Below, piece after piece: positions 60,499 to 64,000 of a stretch of DNA of 64,000 nucleotides. The position numbers were made by a program, and so were the translations under genes. Within the stretch, counting starts at the first letter, position 1, and every line of letters begins with the position of its first letter. Source of the stretch: Streptomyces antarcticus (GTDB lineage: Bacteria > Actinomycetota > Actinomycetes > Streptomycetales > Streptomycetaceae); NCBI RefSeq assembly GCF_026627255.1, contig NZ_JAPNLM010000003.1, forward strand, positions 420,153 to 484,152, given 5' to 3'. Under the pieces are notes generated by a model, which made no database searches, was not told where the DNA came from, and saw only the letters and a program-made list of their open reading frames with translations.

Positions 60499-61353
60499 TC
60501 AGGCCGTCGACGCGTCCGGCGGAGGCGGGCCTGCGGCGGGGAGGACCCCGTCGCGCCGGAGGCGGCGCAGGGTGAGGTGCTCGTGGAGGAGGCGGCCGAC
60601 GAGCGCCCCGCCGTAGACCACGAAGCCCACGCCGACCAGCCAGGACTGGACGACCAGCAGGGTGCCGAAGGGGCCGTAGGTCACGGCGTTCGAGGCGATC
60701 AGCGGGGAGAACACCAGTTGGGAGAAGAGCCGCAGCCCCAGCAGGCCGACGCTGGTCGCCACCGCCCCCGGTACCAGGGCGCGCCAGCGCACCCGGCTGC
60801 CGAGCAGCAGCCGTTGCGAGAGGACGAAGAACAGGCAGGTGCCGGCGAGGTCCCCCAAGGTGCCGAGGACCGTGCCGAGGGCATCCTTCGAGGGGGCGGG
60901 GATGACCACCAGCAGCGCGAGGTAGCAGACCAGCATGGCCAGCCAGATGACGTGCCGCCACATGGTGTGCCAGCGGGCGGTCGGCAGGTCCCAGACCTTC
61001 TCGTAGCCGGTCTGCACGGCCGAGCCGAAGGTCAGGCCGAAGACGGCGAGCGCGGCCAGGCCGAAGGCCGTGGTGCGTTCCAGGGCCAGGTCCGCCGCGC
61101 CGAACACCGTCTCGACCCGCGCCCGCGAGGACTCCGCCACCCCCAGGGCCTGGCCGAGCCAGCGGCCGAATCCCGAGCCGCTGCCGGGTGCGGCGGCCGC
61201 CACGACCACCAGCAGCGGCACCAGGGTGAGGAACCCGAGGGCGGCGAAGCCCATCGCCCGGTGCATCAGCTCGATCTCCCGGCCGCGGCTCCACGCCAGA
61301 CCGGCCTGGGAGCCCTGGAGCCGGTCGTAGAGCCGCCGGAGGATCGAGGTCAC
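60499..61353 (-). CDS. YihY/BrkB family inner membrane protein
   Basis: 284 residues with about six membrane helices. Family signs: LGFLTLVPLLVVVAAAAPGS, FGSAVQTGYEKVWDLPTARWHTMWRHVIWL, GPFGTLLVVQSWLVGVGFVVYGGALVGRLL. The family was once annotated as ribonuclease BN but is a membrane protein of uncertain role. The next upstream gene on the same strand is paaK, 123 bases away. Confidence 0.9.
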   Translation of the reverse strand: MTSILRRLYDRLQGSQAGLAWSRGREIELMHRAMGFAALGFLTLVPLLVVVAAAAPGSGSGFGRWLGQALGVAESSRARVETVFGAADLALERTTAFGLAALAVFGLTFGSAVQTGYEKVWDLPTARWHTMWRHVIWLAMLVCYLALLVVIPAPSKDALGTVLGTLGDLAGTCLFFVLSQRLLLGSRVRWRALVPGAVATSVGLLGLRLFSQLVFSPLIASNAVTYGPFGTLLVVQSWLVGVGFVVYGGALVGRLLHEHLTLRRLRRDGVLPAAGPPPPDASTA

Positions 61354-61476
61354 GCCTCATGCACTACCCGCGATGGCCCGCCCGTTCCCGGAAGCCCGCC
61401 CGAATGGGACCCGAAGGGGTGGTTTCGACCGCCCGGAGGCGGAACCGCAGGCGCGGAGACTTGGGGGCGCTGAGGC

Positions 61477-62778
61477 CTACCCGGCGCCGCGGAGGTCCAC
61501 CAGCCGCTTGATCTTCCCCACCGACCGCTCCAAGGTCTCCGGGGCGACCACCTCGACCCGCACCGACACTCCGATGCCCTCCTTGACGGCCCGGACCACC
61601 GCGGCGGCCGCGGCCTCCTGCTGTCCGGCCTCCGACTCCCGGCGCGCCTCCACCCGTACGGTCAGGGCGTCCATCCGGCCCTCCCGCGTCAGCCGCAGCT
61701 GGAAGTGCGGGGCCAGGGCGGGCGTGCGCAGCAGGATCTCCTCGATCTGGGTGGGGTACAGGTTCACCCCGCGCAGGATGATCATGTCGTCGGTGCGGCC
61801 GGTGACCTTCTCCATCCGCCGGAACGCCGGGCGCGCGGTCCCGGGCAGCAGTCGCGTCAGGTCCCGGGTGCGGTAGCGGACGACGGGCATTGCTTCCTTC
61901 GTGAGGGAGGTGAAGACCAGTTCGCCGGGCTCGCCCTCCGGCAGTACCGCGCCCGTCAGCGGATCGATCACCTCCGGGTAGAAGTGGTCCTCCCAGACGT
62001 GCAGGCCGTCCTTGGTCTCCACGCACTCCTGCGCCACGCCCGGGCCCATGACCTCCGACAGGCCGTAGATGTCCACCGCGTCGATGTCGAGCCGCTCCTC
62101 TATCTCACGGCGCATCTCCTCCGTCCACGGCTCCGCGCCGAAGACGCCCGTCCGGAGGGAGGTCGTGCGCGGGTCGATGCCCTGGCGCTCCATCTCCTCC
62201 AGCAGGGTGAGCATGTACGAGGGGGTCACCATGATGACCTCGGGCCGGAAGTCCTGGATCAGCCTGACCTGGCGGTCCGTCATCCCGCCCGAGGCGGGCA
62301 CGACCGTACAGCCCAGCCGCTCGGCGCCGTAGTGCGCGCCGAGCCCGCCCGTGAACAGCCCGTAGCCGTAGGCGATGTGGACGATCTGGCCGGGCCTGCC
62401 GCCCGCCGCGCGCAGGGACCGGGCGACGACGTCGGCCCAGGTGGCCAGGTCCCCGTCGGTGTAGCCGACGACGGTGGGCCGCCCGGTGGTGCCGCTGGAG
62501 GCGTGGATCCGGCGCACGTCGGAGCGCGGTACGGCGAACATCCCGAAGGGGTACTGGTCCCGGAGGTCGGTCTTGGCGGTGAACGGAAAGAGGGCGAGGT
62601 CCGCGAGCGAGCGGCAGTCGTCCGGGTGCACCCCGGCCTTGTCGAAGGCCTGCCGGTAGAAGGGCACCCGGTCGTAGGCGCGGTGCAGGCTCGCGCGCAG
62701 CCGTTTCAGCTGGAGCGCGGCCAGCTCGTCGCGGCTGAGCCGCTCGCCCTCGTCGTGGAGATCCGCGTACGCCGTCAT
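61477..62778 (-). CDS. paaK: Phenylacetate-CoA ligase
   Basis: 433 residues from ATG 62778, with GAGGTGA upstream. AMP-binding motif HASSGTTGRPTVVGYT, the PaaK-typical segment 'RLGCTVVPASGGMTDRQVRLI', FGAEPWTEEMRREIEERL, DIYGLSEVMGPGVAQEC and the C-terminal IKRLVDLRG. It activates phenylacetate to phenylacetyl-CoA, the first step of the paa pathway. None of the ring-oxidation genes paaA-E are adjacent. A palindromic PaaR-type site lies 23 bases upstream. Confidence 0.95.
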   Translation of the reverse strand: MTAYADLHDEGERLSRDELAALQLKRLRASLHRAYDRVPFYRQAFDKAGVHPDDCRSLADLALFPFTAKTDLRDQYPFGMFAVPRSDVRRIHASSGTTGRPTVVGYTDGDLATWADVVARSLRAAGGRPGQIVHIAYGYGLFTGGLGAHYGAERLGCTVVPASGGMTDRQVRLIQDFRPEVIMVTPSYMLTLLEEMERQGIDPRTTSLRTGVFGAEPWTEEMRREIEERLDIDAVDIYGLSEVMGPGVAQECVETKDGLHVWEDHFYPEVIDPLTGAVLPEGEPGELVFTSLTKEAMPVVRYRTRDLTRLLPGTARPAFRRMEKVTGRTDDMIILRGVNLYPTQIEEILLRTPALAPHFQLRLTREGRMDALTVRVEARRESEAGQQEAAAAAVVRAVKEGIGVSVRVEVVAPETLERSVGKIKRLVDLRGAG

Positions 62779-62800
62779 GCCGTCACCTCGTCCGAAGCCA

Positions 62801-62818
62801 ACCGACCGATCATTCGGT
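62801..62818 (-). promoter_or_regulatory. PaaR-like operator upstream of paaK
   Basis: ACCGACCGATCATTCGGT contains the inverted repeat ACCGA...TCGGT, the core seen in TetR-family PaaR operators of actinobacteria. It overlaps the expected promoter of paaK. Confidence 0.5.
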
Positions 62819-62899
62819 ACATTGCCGGACCCCGCCGGGTAAAGCAATGACTCGAACGAGTGAGCGTCTGCCGCACGGGCCGCGGGGGGCCCGCTCCGG

Positions 62900-63030
62900 G
62901 CGGGCCCCTGCCCGGGCGGGCCCCTGCCCGGGCGGGCCCTGCCCCGGGCGCCGTCCCCACCCGGTACGGGCGTACGGTCGGGCGGCCCCCGCACCCGGGC
63001 GGCGCCCCATCCGGTACGGGCGTACGGTCG
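62900..63030. repeat. 16-bp tandem repeat and 20-bp direct repeat upstream of the 71-aa gene
   Basis: GCGGGCCCCTGCCCGG units start at 62900, 62916 and 62932 (period 16). The 20-mer CCGGTACGGGCGTACGGTCG is perfectly repeated at 62961-62980 and 63011-63030 (period 50) and contains GTAC..GTAC. Both lie in the 293-bp paaK/71-aa gene spacer. Confidence 0.8.
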
Positions 63031-63071
63031 AAGGAGAGCCCCGCGGCCGTACGGCGAAGGGAGCGGCGGTC

Positions 63072-63287
63072 ATGTCCGTAGTCGATCCCGCCGTGACGGT
63101 ACGCCTGAGCGCCTCCGGTGCCCGGCGCATGGTCGGACTGCTCGCCGAGGTCGCCCAGCTGCTGGAGGACCCGGGGCCGCTGCGCCTGACCGAGGCCCAG
63201 GCCGACCTGCTGGGCCAGGGCACGGACCGCCGGGAGCTGGCCGAATGGTGCCGCTCCCTGGCCGCCGAACTGAGGGCAGGCCTGTAG
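63072..63287 (+). CDS. Small conserved-looking protein of unknown function
   Basis: 71 residues, ATG 63072 with AAGGGAGC ribosome site. The sequence (VTVRLSASGARRMVGLLAEVAQLLEDPGPLRLTEAQADLLGQG) is amphipathic and helical with no signal or membrane segment. Well-behaved coding statistics. I cannot assign a family. Confidence 0.6.
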   Translation: MSVVDPAVTVRLSASGARRMVGLLAEVAQLLEDPGPLRLTEAQADLLGQGTDRRELAEWCRSLAAELRAGL

Positions 63288-63370
63288 CCGCCTGCCTGCG
63301 GGCAGGACCCTGCCTCCGCGTTTCGCAGGAGACGGGGCGTCCTTACTGCCGCCTACCCCGAGGGAACATC

Positions 63371-63877
63371 ATGAAGACCCGGTCCCACCCCATACGCCGC
63401 ATCGCCGTGGCCGCCTGCGCGGCCCCGCTGCTGCTCGCCGGAGCCGGCGCCGCCGGCGCGGTCACCACGGCCGCGTACTCCTCCGCGCAGGGCGTCGTCC
63501 AACAGGCCAGCGCGAGCGAGATCCTCTCGCTCGTGAACGCCGAGCGCGAGAAGGCCGGCTGCCAGCCCCTCGCGGAGAACGCGAAGCTCACCCAGGCCGC
63601 GCAGGCCCACGCCGCTGACATGGCGAAGAACAACCTGACCGGACACACCGGGTCGGACGGCTCCACCGTGCCGCAGCGGATTGACAAGGCCGGCTACACC
63701 TGGGGTGCCTGGGGTGAGAACGTCTCCGGTCCCGGATACGACACCTCGAAGGCCCACGTCGACGGCTGGCTGAACAGCGCCCCGCACAAGGCCGACATGC
63801 TGAGGTGCAGCTACACCGAGACCGGCGTCGCGGTGTCCGGCGACCGCGCGGTCCAGGTCTTCGCGACCCCGAGCTAG
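63371..63877 (+). CDS. Secreted CAP (SCP/PR-1-like) domain protein
   Basis: 168 residues, ATG 63371. A signal peptide with twin Arg near residue 10 and Ala-rich core ends about residue 30. CAP domain ~45-168: ILSLVNAEREKAGCQPL, QAAQAHAADMAKNNLTGHTGSDG (His), WGENVSGP (Glu) and WLNSAPHKADML. The function of bacterial CAP proteins is largely unknown (adhesion, protease inhibition or lipid binding have been proposed). Monocistronic as far as seen. Confidence 0.92.
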   Translation: MKTRSHPIRRIAVAACAAPLLLAGAGAAGAVTTAAYSSAQGVVQQASASEILSLVNAEREKAGCQPLAENAKLTQAAQAHAADMAKNNLTGHTGSDGSTVPQRIDKAGYTWGAWGENVSGPGYDTSKAHVDGWLNSAPHKADMLRCSYTETGVAVSGDRAVQVFATPS

Positions 63878-63907
63878 TGCGTTGTCCACGAACGTTGGCC
63901 GGGTCGG

Positions 63908-64000
63908 TCAGGCGGCTTGGGGCCGTGGTCGGCCCCAGCGCTGTTGGCGCTCGCTGCGGACCTTGGCGCGTTCGCGACGTTGGGCGGCCAGGACGTCGGG
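63908..64000 (-). CDS. C-terminal end of a probable transposase (partial)
   Basis: 30 codons enter from the right edge and stop at 63908, reading PDVLAAQRRERAKVRSERQQ then RWGRPRPQAA. This Arg/Gln-rich end resembles the C-termini of some streptomycete IS transposases, but the family cannot be fixed from this fragment. Confidence 0.4.
   Translation of the reverse strand, partial: PDVLAAQRRERAKVRSERQQRWGRPRPQAA

Noticed and set aside
1..64000. tRNA or rRNA genes
   Set aside because: No cloverleaf-like segments or conserved rRNA stretches were recognised by eye.

Overview
The window is high-GC DNA (GC-rich third codon positions, GTG starts, many ATGA/GTGA overlaps, actinobacterial gene families). 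The content fits a Streptomyces-type chromosome: a modBC fusion, an STM4011-4015 cassette, a SigK/RskA pair, a DUF2236 (MpaB) oxygenase, an F420-type DUF385 reductase, small 'RRHVDLLRVS' leader peptides and an Rhs toxin with a WXG-like N-terminus. No rRNA, tRNA or CRISPR array was seen.

Layout, left half. 1-3 kb: a secreted phosphodiester glycosidase. 3.3-7.1 kb: molybdate uptake (modBC fusion, modA, HTH-Mop regulator) on the minus strand. 7.2-13.1 kb: mixed housekeeping genes (S4 protein, AlkB-like dioxygenase, fasciclin lipoprotein, DUF1232 protein, divergent MarR/DoxX pair with two operator copies, GH15 hydrolase). 13.1-15.2 kb: a decayed sulfonate operon (intact leader peptide, 10-codon relic of an SsuD-like monooxygenase, frameshifted SsuB-like ATPase) next to a rhodanese with its own Cys-Cys leader peptide. 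15.5-20.9 kb: the tightly overlapping five-gene STM4011-STM4015 cassette (two radical SAM enzymes, alkaline-phosphatase-fold hydrolase, ATP-grasp protein, leucine-rich-repeat protein), whose product is unknown to me. 21-25.8 kb: VOC protein, GAF/PAS/PP2C phosphatase, methyltransferase, esterase. 26-29.4 kb: threonine catabolism (tdh, kbl) and a LysR regulator. 29.7-31.5 kb: an amino-sugar type SIS isomerase/aldolase pair.

Layout, right half. 31.7-34.2 kb: acyl-CoA dehydrogenase behind a KstR-like operator, and a leaderless periplasmic-binding-type protein. 34.3-36.4 kb: a Trp/His/Lys-repeat secreted protein, sigma-K-like factor and its RskA-like anti-sigma, with two SigK-like promoters. 36.5-41.3 kb: overlapping DUF2236 protein, Ser/Thr kinase-TPR fusion and phytoene-desaturase-like oxidoreductase. 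41.3-49.9 kb: DUF385 protein, FAD monooxygenase with divergent TetR (twin palindromic operators), serine beta-lactamase-like hydrolase, nitronate monooxygenase plus acyl-CoA synthetase, Ca2+/H+ antiporter. 50-57.4 kb: a polymorphic toxin locus (SseB-like protein, 214-aa helper, WXG-Rhs-HNH toxin, SUKH immunity protein) with gene debris downstream. 57.6-60.3 kb: a dead IS3-family element interrupted by an IS110-family element that has a candidate bridge-RNA region. 60.5-64 kb: YihY/BrkB membrane protein, phenylacetate-CoA ligase behind a PaaR-like operator, a small unknown protein, a CAP-domain secreted protein, and the edge of a probable transposase.

Main points: (1) the STM4011-4015 cassette; (2) leader peptides that survive the decay of, or precede, sulfur genes; (3) SigK-like promoters in front of both sigK and a Trp-repeat secreted protein; (4) the WXG-Rhs-HNH/SUKH toxin-immunity module; (5) the nested IS110, whose upstream non-coding end carries sequence resembling both halves of its own target site. 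Functional names come from recognising motifs by eye; no database search was run.
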